DNA from: Streptomyces violaceusniger Tu 4113
Lineage (GTDB): Bacteria > Actinomycetota > Actinomycetes > Streptomycetales > Streptomycetaceae
Direction of reading: 5' to 3'
DNA length: 64,000 nt
NCBI RefSeq assembly: GCF_000147815.2
Contig: NC_015957.1
Coordinates: forward strand, 10,478,001-10,542,000
Shown piece by piece: positions 44,990-52,441 of this stretch. The notes under the pieces were generated by a model. The model did no database searches and was not told the origin of the DNA. It was given only the letters and a program-made list of their open reading frames with translations. Position numbers and translations under genes: made by a program. Positions within the stretch are counted from its first letter, which is position 1. The number at the start of each line of letters is the position of its first letter.

Positions 44990-45301
44990 ATGAGCGGTAC
45001 GTCACGGTCGCATCAGAACGGCGCGGAGGCAGGGAACACCACCCCTGAGCCGCAGCGCCACAAGACCAAGCAGATAGCGCACACACCGCCGTCCCCGGGA
45101 CCGCTGCCTGAGCGCAAGCATTCGGATGACGAGCGCTCCGACCGCAAACTCACCTCGACACAGGCCAGGATCGACGCCGGGGAGACAATCCCGACTCCTG
45201 GAAGCACCGCGGGCAACGAAGACCGCGACATCCATGAGGAGGAGTGGCGCACACACGATCGCCGCGGCCCGTATGGACAACGGCGCCGCCGTAAGAACTA
45301 A
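44990..45301 (+). CDS. Hydrophilic hypothetical protein (103 aa)
   Basis: 103 residues (MSGTSRSHQNGAEAGNTTPE to GPYGQRRRRKN). Very hydrophilic with no predicted fold; the frame is open further upstream, so the start is uncertain. A hairpin terminator follows 44 bases after the stop, which mildly supports a transcript. No family recognised; 44741-44989 shows no other gene. Confidence 0.35.
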   Translation: MSGTSRSHQNGAEAGNTTPEPQRHKTKQIAHTPPSPGPLPERKHSDDERSDRKLTSTQARIDAGETIPTPGSTAGNEDRDIHEEEWRTHDRRGPYGQRRRRKN

Positions 45302-45345
45302 CCCGCCAGGTGCCGCAGGCGACGACCACCGTCACTGGACAACGC

Positions 45346-45379
45346 AAGAGGCCCCATCCATCTCTGGAAGGGGCCTCTT
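45346..45379. terminator. Bidirectional hairpin terminator
   Basis: AAGAGGCCCC (45346-45355) pairs with GGGGCCTCTT (45370-45379), between the hypothetical gene and the convergent lipoprotein gene. Confidence 0.75.
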
Positions 45380-45440
45380 AGCTGCTTCGCCGCAGATGCC
45401 ACACCGGGGCGGCAAGGGCGTTCACGCCCAAGACGACGAC

Positions 45441-45998
45441 TTACGGGTGGTACTTCTCCTCGACCGTATCGGCACCACCGGACTTGCGGTCCATGGTGAC
45501 GCGGACGGTCACGCTGTTGGTCTTCGCAGCCTTCTCCAGTTCGTCCACGGTGCACTTCGCGGTGCCGTAGCCGTCGTCGCCGATGGCCACGCTGCCGTCG
45601 GGGGCGGTGCAGATCGCGGCCGCGCCGCGGATGGTCGTGGCGTTGGCGACCAAGAACGCCTGGTCCGTGCCGCCGTCCTCAGGCTTGACGATCAGCTTGC
45701 CGGGCGCGAGGTACTCCATCTTGCCGACGATCGTGAGGCTTTTACCCGCGTCGGCGGTACCGCCCCCGTTCTGGCCCTGCGAGCCGGAGTTGCCCGAGGA
45801 GGAGCCGCTCGTGGGCTGGCTCGAGGCTTGCTGCGAGGGGGACGCGGTCGAAGAGGCCGAGGAGCCGCCGGAGTCCGCAGCATCGGAGTCAGGCCCGCAG
45901 GCCGTGGCCCCCAGGCCCAGCGCCGCGGCGGCGACGATAGTGGCGGCGATGCGGCGGCCGGCACGGCCGCGGAAGCGGTTGGTGGTGGTGGTGCTCAT
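45441..45998 (-). CDS. Secreted lipoprotein (185 aa)
   Basis: 185 residues from the ATG at 45998 with GGGAG upstream. The lipobox is LGATAC near residue 34, followed by a Ser/Gly/Gln linker and a folded C-terminal region (GKSLTIVGKMEYLAPGKLIV, then AAAICTAPDGSVAIGDDGYG) with two Cys. The pattern is seen in Streptomyces hypothetical lipoproteins; function unknown. Confidence 0.7.
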   Translation of the reverse strand: MSTTTTNRFRGRAGRRIAATIVAAAALGLGATACGPDSDAADSGGSSASSTASPSQQASSQPTSGSSSGNSGSQGQNGGGTADAGKSLTIVGKMEYLAPGKLIVKPEDGGTDQAFLVANATTIRGAAAICTAPDGSVAIGDDGYGTAKCTVDELEKAAKTNSVTVRVTMDRKSGGADTVEEKYHP

Positions 45999-46196
45999 CG
46001 TGTCTCCCATTGCTGCGTTGTCTTGTCTCGCTCCCGGACGACAATCAGCTTCGAAGACCGCGTTGGCGTTCGACTAACAGACGGCTAACACAACGCAGCG
46101 GCGCATAACAGTACGCTTACGCCGATGCGCGCCACACCCGCTGAGCTGGGAAAACATCAACTTTGACCGAAGGTCTGATTTTGCCCCACACATTTC

Positions 46197-46667
46197 TCAG
46201 CCCAAGTACGGCTGCTCGCGCTGCTCAAGGAAGTGGTGCAGCCGGAGACGTTGTGTGTGGTGCATGGGCAACACGTCCAGCTCTCCGTCAGGCACGAACC
46301 GCAGTTCGGTGGACTCGTCCGAGATCGCGAGTTGCCCACCAACCACCCGAGCGGTAAAGCAGACGTTGAACTGACGACGAACCTCGCCGTCCGTGTAAGC
46401 AATGACGTGCCGAGGGTCGGTGTACGTGCCGACGAGACCCGCGATCTCGACGTCCAGCCCGGTCTCTTCCTTGACCTCGCGGACCGCCGTACCCGGCAGA
46501 GAGTCGGTCATCTCCGTGCCACCGCCGGGGAGCGCCCAGAGATCGTTGTCCCGGCGGCGCTGGAGGAGGATGCGGCCAGCCTCATCGGTGACGACGGCGG
46601 AGGCGGCGACCACCAAGCTGTTCGGCTCGGGTGCGTCCGGGTCGTCGTAGTACTCGGTCCGCGCCAT
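46197..46667 (-). CDS. NUDIX hydrolase
   Basis: 156 residues from the ATG at 46667 with GGGGAGG upstream. The Nudix box reads GGGTEMTDSLPGTAVREVKE followed by ETGLDV; the first Glu of the consensus G-x5-E-x7-REUxEExGU is replaced by Asp, while the catalytic REVKEETG core is intact. It would hydrolyse a nucleoside-diphosphate-linked substrate. A broken regulator lies immediately upstream on the same strand. Confidence 0.9.
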   Translation of the reverse strand: MARTEYYDDPDAPEPNSLVVAASAVVTDEAGRILLQRRRDNDLWALPGGGTEMTDSLPGTAVREVKEETGLDVEIAGLVGTYTDPRHVIAYTDGEVRRQFNVCFTARVVGGQLAISDESTELRFVPDGELDVLPMHHTQRLRLHHFLEQREQPYLG

Positions 46668-46689
46668 GGCCAGTCCTCCCCTACCGGCG

Positions 46690-46870
46690 TCGCGGTCGCC
46701 CACACCGCACTCGATCCCATGCCCGAACTGAGGTCGTTGAGCCGGGGGTACGCCTCCTACAGGAAGACAGCGGCGTACACCAGTACGTCCATCCGCTCAC
46801 GGGCCTCGGACAGCATGTCCACAAGCGCGGACACCGGGATATCGGCCCGCTGCTCGATGTCAACGCATAC
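46690..46870 (-). pseudogene. Remnant of XRE-type regulator (DUF5919-like region)
   Basis: The minus strand reads VDIEQRADIPVSALVDMLSE, ARERMDVLVYAAVFL, a TAG, then EAYPRLNDL, matching the central part of Streptomyces XRE regulators that pair with this NUDIX type. A GHGIE fragment follows in another frame. The helix-turn-helix end is missing, and the fragment stops 4 bases before the tRNA-type terminator at 46874. It is truncated, with a nonsense codon and a deletion. Confidence 0.55.
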
Positions 46871-46873
46871 GCC

Positions 46874-46904
46874 AGAGGCCCTTCCGGTGATCGGAAGGGC
46901 CTCT
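46874..46904. terminator. tRNA-Arg terminator copy at left element end
   Basis: AGAGGCCCTTCCG (46874-46886) pairs with CGGAAGGGCCTCT (46892-46904). It is homologous to the terminator at 51565-51600 that follows intact tRNA-Arg(ACG). Confidence 0.8.
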
Positions 46905-46907
46905 GAG

Positions 46908-46955
46908 CTGGTGCGCGCTCGGCAGGATTCGAACCTGCAACCTCTTGATCCGTAG
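46908..46955. repeat. attL-like 48-bp copy of tRNA-Arg(ACG) 3' end
   Basis: Identical over 48 bases to 51601-51648, covering the T arm, variable region and the 3' side of the anticodon stem-loop through the anticodon. The 5' half of the tRNA is absent here. Confidence 0.9.
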
Positions 46956-47149
46956 GTTCGGGCGGGGGGCTGGTGGGGGCCTCGGCGGTCCTCTGACATG
47001 GTGTTCGACGCGCGCCGTTGGCGGACGTTGTGTGCCACCGTTGATGTCAGCGCTGATGTCACCATCCGCTGTCAGATCCGCCATCCATCGGCATAGCTCC
47101 TACGCTGTCCGTGGGACACGCGGTCAGCCGGAGCCTTAGCATCTTCGCT

Positions 47150-47611
47150 GTGAAGATCAGCGAAGCAGGATGGCTTGCGAACGAAGCGCTATACGTACGC
47201 TTCCAGAGCACAGTCCGAAATAGGCGCGGACACTTCACAGGCGTGTTTGGACTGGTCAATGGGCTAGCGCGGGACGGGAAGCTGACCGCTGAGCAGGAGC
47301 GCTTCAGACGGGCTAACAATGACTGGTACAACGCGGCCTATCCTGACCCCTCCTCCGTCGATCCGGGGGTCTACGACCGTGAGCTTCACCCCGGGGCGGC
47401 GGCCTGGTTCAAGTCCACGTCGCAGGACCTGATCAAGCGAGTAGACGGCTACCTGGAGATCCTTGCTGCTCACGGGATCGCGTGCTGCATGATGCGATCG
47501 TCAGATCCAGGGAGGATCGTCTACGAGGACGAGTATCAAATCGTCGTCGTTCCACACGAGGTCGGACCGGGCCAACCGAGTCCGGCGACCATACGCGGCG
47601 GGGATGAGTAG
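47150..47611 (+). CDS. Conserved hypothetical, paralogue of map companion
   Basis: 153 residues from a GTG at 47150; the frame is open back to 47111 and neither start has a good ribosome site. Conserved blocks: ALYVRFQSTVRNRRGHFTG, FGLVNGLARDGKLTAEQERF, NNDWYNAAYPDPSSVDPGVY and DLIKRVDGYLEILAAHGIAC. It aligns across its length with the frameshifted gene after map at 39626. No domain is known to me. It is soluble, and reads into the island from its left end. Confidence 0.7.
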   Translation: MKISEAGWLANEALYVRFQSTVRNRRGHFTGVFGLVNGLARDGKLTAEQERFRRANNDWYNAAYPDPSSVDPGVYDRELHPGAAAWFKSTSQDLIKRVDGYLEILAAHGIACCMMRSSDPGRIVYEDEYQIVVVPHEVGPGQPSPATIRGGDE

Positions 47612-47641
47612 CGAGCGTGCGGCTCGTAGCCCCCGGTCCGG

Positions 47642-48535
47642 CTACTGATCTGCAAACGCCTGCTCTGCCATGAGGCGCACGTATAGACCATGCGGCTGCA
47701 CACCAACCAGCCGGAACCCACTGGGGACCAGCTCCGGCCCCACCGCGCTCGCTGTGATCGGCCTCGATGACGGCGGAGTCCTCGGCACGTCAATGATCAG
47801 GCGGTCAACAGCATCGGCAAGCAACTGGGCCACTTCGTTTGCGCTGCCCTCAATCAGCACCGAACGTGCGCCTGCATCGGCCAAGGTGCCCAGAGCCTTG
47901 CCGGGGACGTCTCCGAGCGGTCCGCTAGGCGTACGGAAAACCTCTGTCCCATGGCCTCCTGGCGCGCCTTCCTCGATCGCCCCGGTCCGTCGGATCACAA
48001 GATCGTGTGTGCGGCGTAGCTCGGCAATGCCCGCGCCGTCCTCGTCAAAGCCATCTGCACCGACGGTGTACGCCCAGGTGATGTGTGGCCTTCCCGTACG
48101 CAGTGAGTGCAGCCACGGGCCGAGAACGAGCAGCGCTTCCTGCTCCAGGACACCGCGCTCTACCTCGATGCCGGCCTGTTCCAGGACCGCCGCACCACCC
48201 TCTCCGCGTGAGGTGGGGTCCATGACGGCCATCAGGACGCGGGACACCTTGGCATCGATCAGTGCCTGTCGGCATGGCGGGGTCCGGCCGTGGTGGTTGC
48301 AGGGCTCCAGGGTCACGACCGCCGTGCCGCCCTCGGCCCGCTCCCCCGCTGCGGTGAGTGCGTTCACCTCGGCGTGGTGGTCGCCCTTGCGGAGGTGGTA
48401 TCCCTCGCCGACCGGTACGCCGTCGCGGTCGAGGATCACGCACCCGACGGGCGGGTTGGGGCTCGTCGTCCCGAGGCCCTGGGCAGAGATGGCGATTGCT
48501 CGCCGCATGGCCGTCAGTTCGTTCGACGTGGCCAT
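47642..48535 (-). CDS. RibD-like deaminase/reductase protein
   Basis: 297 residues. The deaminase domain has H-A-E in KGDHHAEVNALTAAGERAEG and the zinc motif PCNHHGRTPPC, as in RibD. The C-terminal reductase-like half (TWAYTVGADGFDEDGAGIAE, SVLIEGSANEVAQLLADAVD) is degenerate relative to riboflavin RibG: the usual K-x-A-x-S-x-D-G segment is WAYTVGADG. It starts one base into the stop of the XRE gene (TGATG), so the two are coupled. A specialised pyrimidine or purine-analogue role is more likely than riboflavin supply. Confidence 0.85.
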   Translation of the reverse strand: MATSNELTAMRRAIAISAQGLGTTSPNPPVGCVILDRDGVPVGEGYHLRKGDHHAEVNALTAAGERAEGGTAVVTLEPCNHHGRTPPCRQALIDAKVSRVLMAVMDPTSRGEGGAAVLEQAGIEVERGVLEQEALLVLGPWLHSLRTGRPHITWAYTVGADGFDEDGAGIAELRRTHDLVIRRTGAIEEGAPGGHGTEVFRTPSGPLGDVPGKALGTLADAGARSVLIEGSANEVAQLLADAVDRLIIDVPRTPPSSRPITASAVGPELVPSGFRLVGVQPHGLYVRLMAEQAFADQ

Positions 48536-50082
48536 CAGAACCCCGCATTCTCCTTGACTGCGTCGAGTAGGTCCCGCACAGCGTGAACATTACTCGCCGC
48601 CGCGAGAGCGTTGACCGCCGTCACTGCCTCTTGCAGAGTGCGGCCGGAACCGGAGCCGCGGGCCATGTCGAGAACGACTGCGGCCTCGGCGGCGGCCTGC
48701 TCGTACTCCTGGATTCCCACGTAGGCCATAGCGAGCCGCGCCTGGGCGAATCCTCGGTCACGCTGGTAGACGTCCGGGAGTTCGGCCAGCGCGGTCTGGA
48801 AGGTGGAGACTGCCAGGTCCGGTCGGGACAGGTTGAGCCAGCAATTCGCGCGCTGGATTTCGATGTAGCTGGACGTGCAGAAATCCCCGTGGCCGGATCG
48901 GGCGTCACCGGAGGATTCGGCGATGGCGGCGAACTCGTGGGCCTCGTCCAGCTTTCGGAGACAGGCGACCTCGTCCCCGTCGAGGGCAAGCCCCTGCGCT
49001 TCCTGCTGAATGGCGGCGGCCTTCATCGGGTGTGTGAGTGCTCGTTCGTGGCGCTGCACAGCCTGCGCGAGTCCGATCGCCTGGCCTGCGTTCTTCTTCC
49101 CGGCCGCAAGCTGGCTGCGACGGAACAGGGTCCACGAGAGCATGGCTTCGTCTCCGGCCTCCATGGCCCATTCCATGGCCCGGCTCGTCCAGGTCTCCGC
49201 GCTGGACACGTCCATGGAGTCCTCGTGGAGCCACGCGGCGGACTCGGCGTACTGGGCCGAGAGCCTCAGCAGCTCTTGCCGGTGCTCGCCCCTGCTGTCC
49301 TCCAGAAGACCTTGCAACATGTCGAGCTGCTGATGGACTCCCGCGAGGGCGTGACGCGGGCCGAAAAGGTTGTCGGCCCTGACCAGCGTGTGCCACATGT
49401 CGCGGAAGTGCTCGATCGCTGCTTCGCCTCGTCCGGCGGCGAGTCGGTGTGGTCTGGCGGGCTTGGGACGCACGATCTCAGCGGAAGCGTTCACGGCGCG
49501 GAGGGGCCCGCTTCCTTGCAGGGCGACACCAATTGCGTGCCCGAGAAGGGCCCGGCGATTTATCGGCACGATCTGCTCCCTTCCATCGACGTACACCGAA
49601 ACCAGAACGATTTCGGGTAGCGCATCCGCGTCCGCCGAATTCGAGGGGTCCACGTGCACAATCGGCAGACCAGAGATCGCCCCCGTTGCAGGTAAGGGTG
49701 TGGGGTCGTTCGAGCCGTCTGGACTACTGCGAGCGTAAGCCTGGTCCTGGGCAGCGGCGCCCGGTGACGGGGTACCCTCCCACGGCCGCTCGGGCAGGTC
49801 GAGCATGTGGCCGGGAATGCCCAGTCCATCAGCGATGCGTTCCATGACGGCGACGCTGCGAATGCCTCGATCACCTCGGATCACGTCGCCGACGCGCGCG
49901 CTGGTCATCTTGGTGACGGCAGCGGCGATTGCCGCGTAGCTCGCTGGGGCTCGTCTGTTGACGAGTCGGAAGATCTCCCCGAAGTTCCTTCGTCTGCACG
50001 CCCGTTTCATGTCCTCGCTGTTGAGCAAGCGGGCCGGGATGGTGAGGGGGTATCCGCTGCGCCTGGCTTCACGTTCACTCAT
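48535..50082 (-). CDS. XRE regulator with large TPR-like C-terminal domain
   Basis: 515 residues from the ATG at 50082. The N-terminal helix-turn-helix is FRLVNRRAPASYAAIAAAVT, then RGIRSVAVMERIADGLGIPG; a Pro/Ser linker and then ~300 helical residues with repeated ALxxA units (AMEWAMEAGDEAMLSWTLFR; DLAVSTFQTALAELPDVYQR; RLAMAYVGIQEYEQAAAEAA) resemble TPRs. Such regulators sense peptides or small ligands through the TPR region. The promoter carries two perfect GGGGTACCCC palindromes, and a near-copy sits inside the gene. It drives the RibD-like gene. Confidence 0.85.
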   Translation of the reverse strand: MSEREARRSGYPLTIPARLLNSEDMKRACRRRNFGEIFRLVNRRAPASYAAIAAAVTKMTSARVGDVIRGDRGIRSVAVMERIADGLGIPGHMLDLPERPWEGTPSPGAAAQDQAYARSSPDGSNDPTPLPATGAISGLPIVHVDPSNSADADALPEIVLVSVYVDGREQIVPINRRALLGHAIGVALQGSGPLRAVNASAEIVRPKPARPHRLAAGRGEAAIEHFRDMWHTLVRADNLFGPRHALAGVHQQLDMLQGLLEDSRGEHRQELLRLSAQYAESAAWLHEDSMDVSSAETWTSRAMEWAMEAGDEAMLSWTLFRRSQLAAGKKNAGQAIGLAQAVQRHERALTHPMKAAAIQQEAQGLALDGDEVACLRKLDEAHEFAAIAESSGDARSGHGDFCTSSYIEIQRANCWLNLSRPDLAVSTFQTALAELPDVYQRDRGFAQARLAMAYVGIQEYEQAAAEAAVVLDMARGSGSGRTLQEAVTAVNALAAASNVHAVRDLLDAVKENAGF

Positions 50083-50141
50083 CGGCCGCTCACGAGGTGT
50101 AGGGACATGCGTCACATTTAGCGTAGATCGCGCCGAGTGTT

Positions 50142-50173
50142 GGGGTACCCCATTGCACTGCCTGGGGTACCCC
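50142..50173. promoter_or_regulatory. Two perfect operators for the XRE regulator
   Basis: GGGGTACCCC at 50142-50151 and 50164-50173, spaced 22 bases centre to centre (two helical turns), in the 135-base divergent gap between the XRE and ATPase genes. A one-mismatch copy, GGGGTACCCT, lies at 49769-49778 inside the XRE gene. Confidence 0.8.
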
Positions 50174-50217
50174 GTTGGCTGTCCCGGTGAGGGCGGCTCA
50201 CCTGCACTCTTGTGGCC

Positions 50218-50679
50218 ATGAGGCCAGAGCTGACAGGCCCTGAAGGACGAGTGGTGGTAAGGCGTTGGACCCGCCACCCCCGTTGTGTCGCCCTGGCCCG
50301 AGCCGACTTGCGTAAGGCTCTGGCTGGTTGGGGGCTGATCGCGGTCGAAGAGGTCGCGCTGTTGGTGCTGTCCGAATTGATAACGAACGCCGTACGTCAT
50401 GCACGGGTGCCGGGGCGCCAGATCGAGACGCGCTATCTGCACCAGGGCGACAAGGTGCGGCTCGAGGTTCACGACGCGGCCGACCAGCTACCCAAACTGA
50501 GGACTCCCACCCCCGAATCCGTACGCGGCCGAGGGCTGGTCCTGGTCGAATCGCTCGCCGATCACTGGGGCGTGACCCCACGGGCAGCCGTGGGCAAGGC
50601 GGTCTGGGCCGTCCTCACACTTCCTGTCGACGAACGGGCCTCACTGGCCGGTGAAGAGCGTAGAGAGGGGCACTCGTGA
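50218..50679 (+). CDS. Anti-sigma-like ATPase-fold protein (HATPase_c)
   Basis: 153 residues from the ATG at 50218 (GTG at 50212 is the alternative). VEEVALLVLSELITNAVRHA is the N-box; VRLEVHDAADQLPKL the G1 box (Asp present); ESVRGRGLVLVESLADHWGV the G2 box. It is the small single-domain type that Streptomyces uses in SpoIIAB/RsbW-like switches, though most are orphans. No ribosome site is evident. It overlaps the next gene by 4 bases (GTGA). Confidence 0.88.
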   Translation: MRPELTGPEGRVVVRRWTRHPRCVALARADLRKALAGWGLIAVEEVALLVLSELITNAVRHARVPGRQIETRYLHQGDKVRLEVHDAADQLPKLRTPTPESVRGRGLVLVESLADHWGVTPRAAVGKAVWAVLTLPVDERASLAGEERREGHS

Positions 50680-50966
50680 CGGCCGCCGGAAACTCCGTCA
50701 TACGGCAGGGCGATTGGACCCTGAGCGCAGACGTCACAGGAAGCCCGCCGATCTTGGAGGCCGAATGCACGACGTGCGACGACTCATCCGGCGCCGCTGA
50801 GGAGGCCAAGCAGCCGGAGGTGTGGTGTCTGCGTCACGCGAACCAGACGGGCCACACGGGATTCCGAATGATCATCACGAGCTTCTTCCGCGCGTCCATG
50901 GCGAGCGTGGGCTCGTCCGAGACGGCTGCGCGAGGCCGACGCCGTACGGCGATGCCTGACGCGTAG
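50676..50966 (+). CDS. Small CxxC protein coupled to the ATPase (DUF7848-like)
   Basis: 96 residues. VIRQGDWTLSADVTGSPPIL, EAECTTCDDSSGAAEEAKQP and EVWCLRHANQTGHTGFRMII give a CxxC plus a later Cys and two His, a plausible zinc site. I recognise this as a small Streptomyces family that follows such ATPases, possibly catalogued as DUF7848. Its GTG overlaps the ATPase stop, so they are translated together. Confidence 0.7.
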   Translation: MTAAGNSVIRQGDWTLSADVTGSPPILEAECTTCDDSSGAAEEAKQPEVWCLRHANQTGHTGFRMIITSFFRASMASVGSSETAARGRRRTAMPDA

Positions 50967-51088
50967 CCCCTCAACAACTTCAAGCAGGCGGGGAGCGGTG
51001 GTCGTCAGGCCCCCTTCTCTGCACCTCCTGGCCCTCTTTGAGTATGGGTACTCAGGTGCTCGAGAACTGTGCTGTGCATGGTGAAGCC

Positions 51089-51487
51089 ATGTTGAGCAGC
51101 AGGTTATGCCGCTGGTTAAAGGGGATCGTCGTCTCGGCAACCGCCGCCCATGGGACGTACTGGGTGTGGGAATCCGCCGAGCAGTGGGAGTCGGAAGCGC
51201 GACATGCCAACCCGGACGGGGGCATCGGCACAGGGTTTATCGAAGGGGCTCTGGCCACATTCGCCTGGTTGACGCTGGTGCCGTTGCTGCTGTGGTCAGG
51301 GATGCGGCTGCTGCGGGAGCGCGACAATCAGCTGCTGGTGACCATGGGATCGGCGGCGTGGATCATTCTCGGGACTCAGATGACCGAGGGCGGCGTCAGC
51401 AGGGTGGAAACGGAACTGTTCCTTCTCGCGTTCACTCTGCTAGGCGGCTTCCTGGCGCTGTTCCGCCCCACCGCACCAGAAGAGTGA
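51089..51487 (+). CDS. Hypothetical membrane protein at right end of element
   Basis: 132 residues from the ATG at 51089; the frame opens further to 51038, so the start is uncertain. Three hydrophobic stretches: ALATFAWLTLVPLLLWSGMR near 60, LLVTMGSAAWIILGTQ near 90 and LFLLAFTLLGGFLALF near 115. No family recognised. Confidence 0.55.
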   Translation: MLSSRLCRWLKGIVVSATAAHGTYWVWESAEQWESEARHANPDGGIGTGFIEGALATFAWLTLVPLLLWSGMRLLRERDNQLLVTMGSAAWIILGTQMTEGGVSRVETELFLLAFTLLGGFLALFRPTAPEE

Positions 51488-51564
51488 CCGCCCAGCGGCC
51501 GGCTCACCGGCCCTGCCCCGAGCGTCTCCCGGCGGTTCATGTCAGAGCTGATGTCATCCACACG

Positions 51565-51600
51565 CCAGAGGCCCCTTCCATGATGGGAAGGGGCCTCTGG
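51565..51600 (-). terminator. Terminator of tRNA-Arg(ACG)
   Basis: CCAGAGGCCCCTTCC (51565-51579) pairs perfectly with GGAAGGGGCCTCTGG (51586-51600). It adjoins the 3' end of the tRNA and is homologous to the copy at 46874. Confidence 0.85.
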
Positions 51601-51648
51601 CTGGTGCGCGCTCGGCAGGATTCGAACCTGCAACCTCTTGATCCGTAG
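51601..51648. repeat. attR-like 48-bp repeat within tRNA-Arg(ACG)
   Basis: Right-hand copy of the 48-bp direct repeat (see 46908-46955). It forms the 3' part of the intact tRNA. Confidence 0.9.
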
Positions 51649-51679
51649 TCAAGTGCTCTATCCGTTAAGCTACGAGCGC
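51607..51679 (-). tRNA. tRNA-Arg(ACG)
   Basis: 73 nt. Acceptor GCGCTCG pairs with CGAGCGC; the anticodon stem CTTGA/TCAAG encloses CTACGGA (anticodon ACG, the TadA substrate); T loop GGTTCGAATCC; discriminator G. No CCA encoded. It is the integration site of the 4.7-kb element. The 428 bases from here to the next tRNA show no gene. Confidence 0.95.
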
Positions 51680-52067
51680 TTGGCTTCCCGGCGGTTTTTC
51701 TTGCCGGTCGGCGTTGCGGGGACAACATTACATGACCTCTGCCGCCAGGCGAAATCCGTTTCCCACACCCCTACTGACCTGCGAAAACTCCGTTTTCGGG
51801 GGCTACCGGAGCGGCCGTCGCGAGACATCGGGGAGCGGGCCTTCGCGTCGCGAGGCGCTTGGGCAGTGACGGCCGTCTTCACGGAGGGATACAAGGCAGT
51901 CGCTCTGCGTCGCCTCGGTGAGAGTCCGGGATTGGCAGGGTTATGGGGCCGCGGTCGTCCGGCGTCGCAGTCACGGTCACGGTCACCGTAGTGAGGGGAG
52001 CGTGGGCGGGCATCGGCGTGCCGGGTCGCTTCCGTGATCGTTTGCGGCGTCCCGCGGAAACGACACA
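51680..52067. other. Intergenic region with no recognised gene
   Basis: Short open frames exist but none has conserved-looking protein or a ribosome site. TAATGT on the minus strand (51725-51730) could be a -10 element for tRNA-Arg. A GGTCACGGTCACGGTCACC-like triple repeat lies near 51973-51990. Confidence 0.5.
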
Positions 52068-52096
52068 GGGAGCCCACGCCATAGGCACGGGCTCCC
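52068..52096 (-). terminator. Terminator of tRNA-Ser(GCT)
   Basis: GGGAGCCC (52068-52075) pairs with GGGCTCCC (52089-52096), 12 bases beyond the tRNA 3' end. Confidence 0.7.
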
Positions 52097-52107
52097 TGAT
52101 CAGAGAG

Positions 52108-52198
52108 CGGAGGCTGAGGGATTTGAACCCTCGATGGGCTTTAGGGCCCAAACCGCATTAGCAGTGCGGCGCCATAGACCAGACTAGGCGAAGCCTCC
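52108..52198 (-). tRNA. tRNA-Ser(GCT)
   Basis: 91-nt type II tRNA. Acceptor GGAGGCT/AGCCTCC; anticodon stem CCGCA/TGCGG around CTGCTAA (anticodon GCT); long variable arm TTTGGGCCCTAAAGCCCA; T loop GGTTCAAATCC; discriminator G. No CCA encoded. Confidence 0.95.
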
Positions 52199-52441
52199 AG
52201 CACACCGGTTTCGCTCGCGCGAGCGCGATGTGGTGTGTGCAGATGATGTCACAGCCCTGCGGGATGTCACCAATCGCGGACTACGGTACTCGGCGGGCGG
52301 GGCCCATCGCAAAGCCCTAACGCCCGGGAGCAGCCCCAATGCCGGAGCGCAGCCCTTATGGCGGCGCAACGCGCGCGGCGGCGGCGCGTTAGACGGGGCA
52401 GGGGCAGCGCGCCCCCGTCTGATCACTCCAGGAGTGCCCCG

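Larger units (their letters stand above)
46908..51648. mobile_element. tRNA-Arg(ACG)-integrated element, ~4.7 kb, no integrase seen
   Basis: Direct 48-bp repeats of the tRNA-Arg 3' end bound it. The right copy completes an intact tRNA, the left is a 3'-only copy with its own terminator: the signature of site-specific integration in the anticodon loop/3' half. Cargo: a hypothetical (47150), a RibD-like protein, an XRE regulator, an ATPase-fold protein, a small Cys-containing protein and a membrane protein. No integrase, excisionase or replication gene is recognisable, so it is either a remnant or a satellite moved in trans. Confidence 0.75.

Noticed and set aside
47642..48535. Riboflavin biosynthesis gene
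   Set aside because: The reductase half is degenerate, no other rib gene is near, and the gene is on a mobile element.
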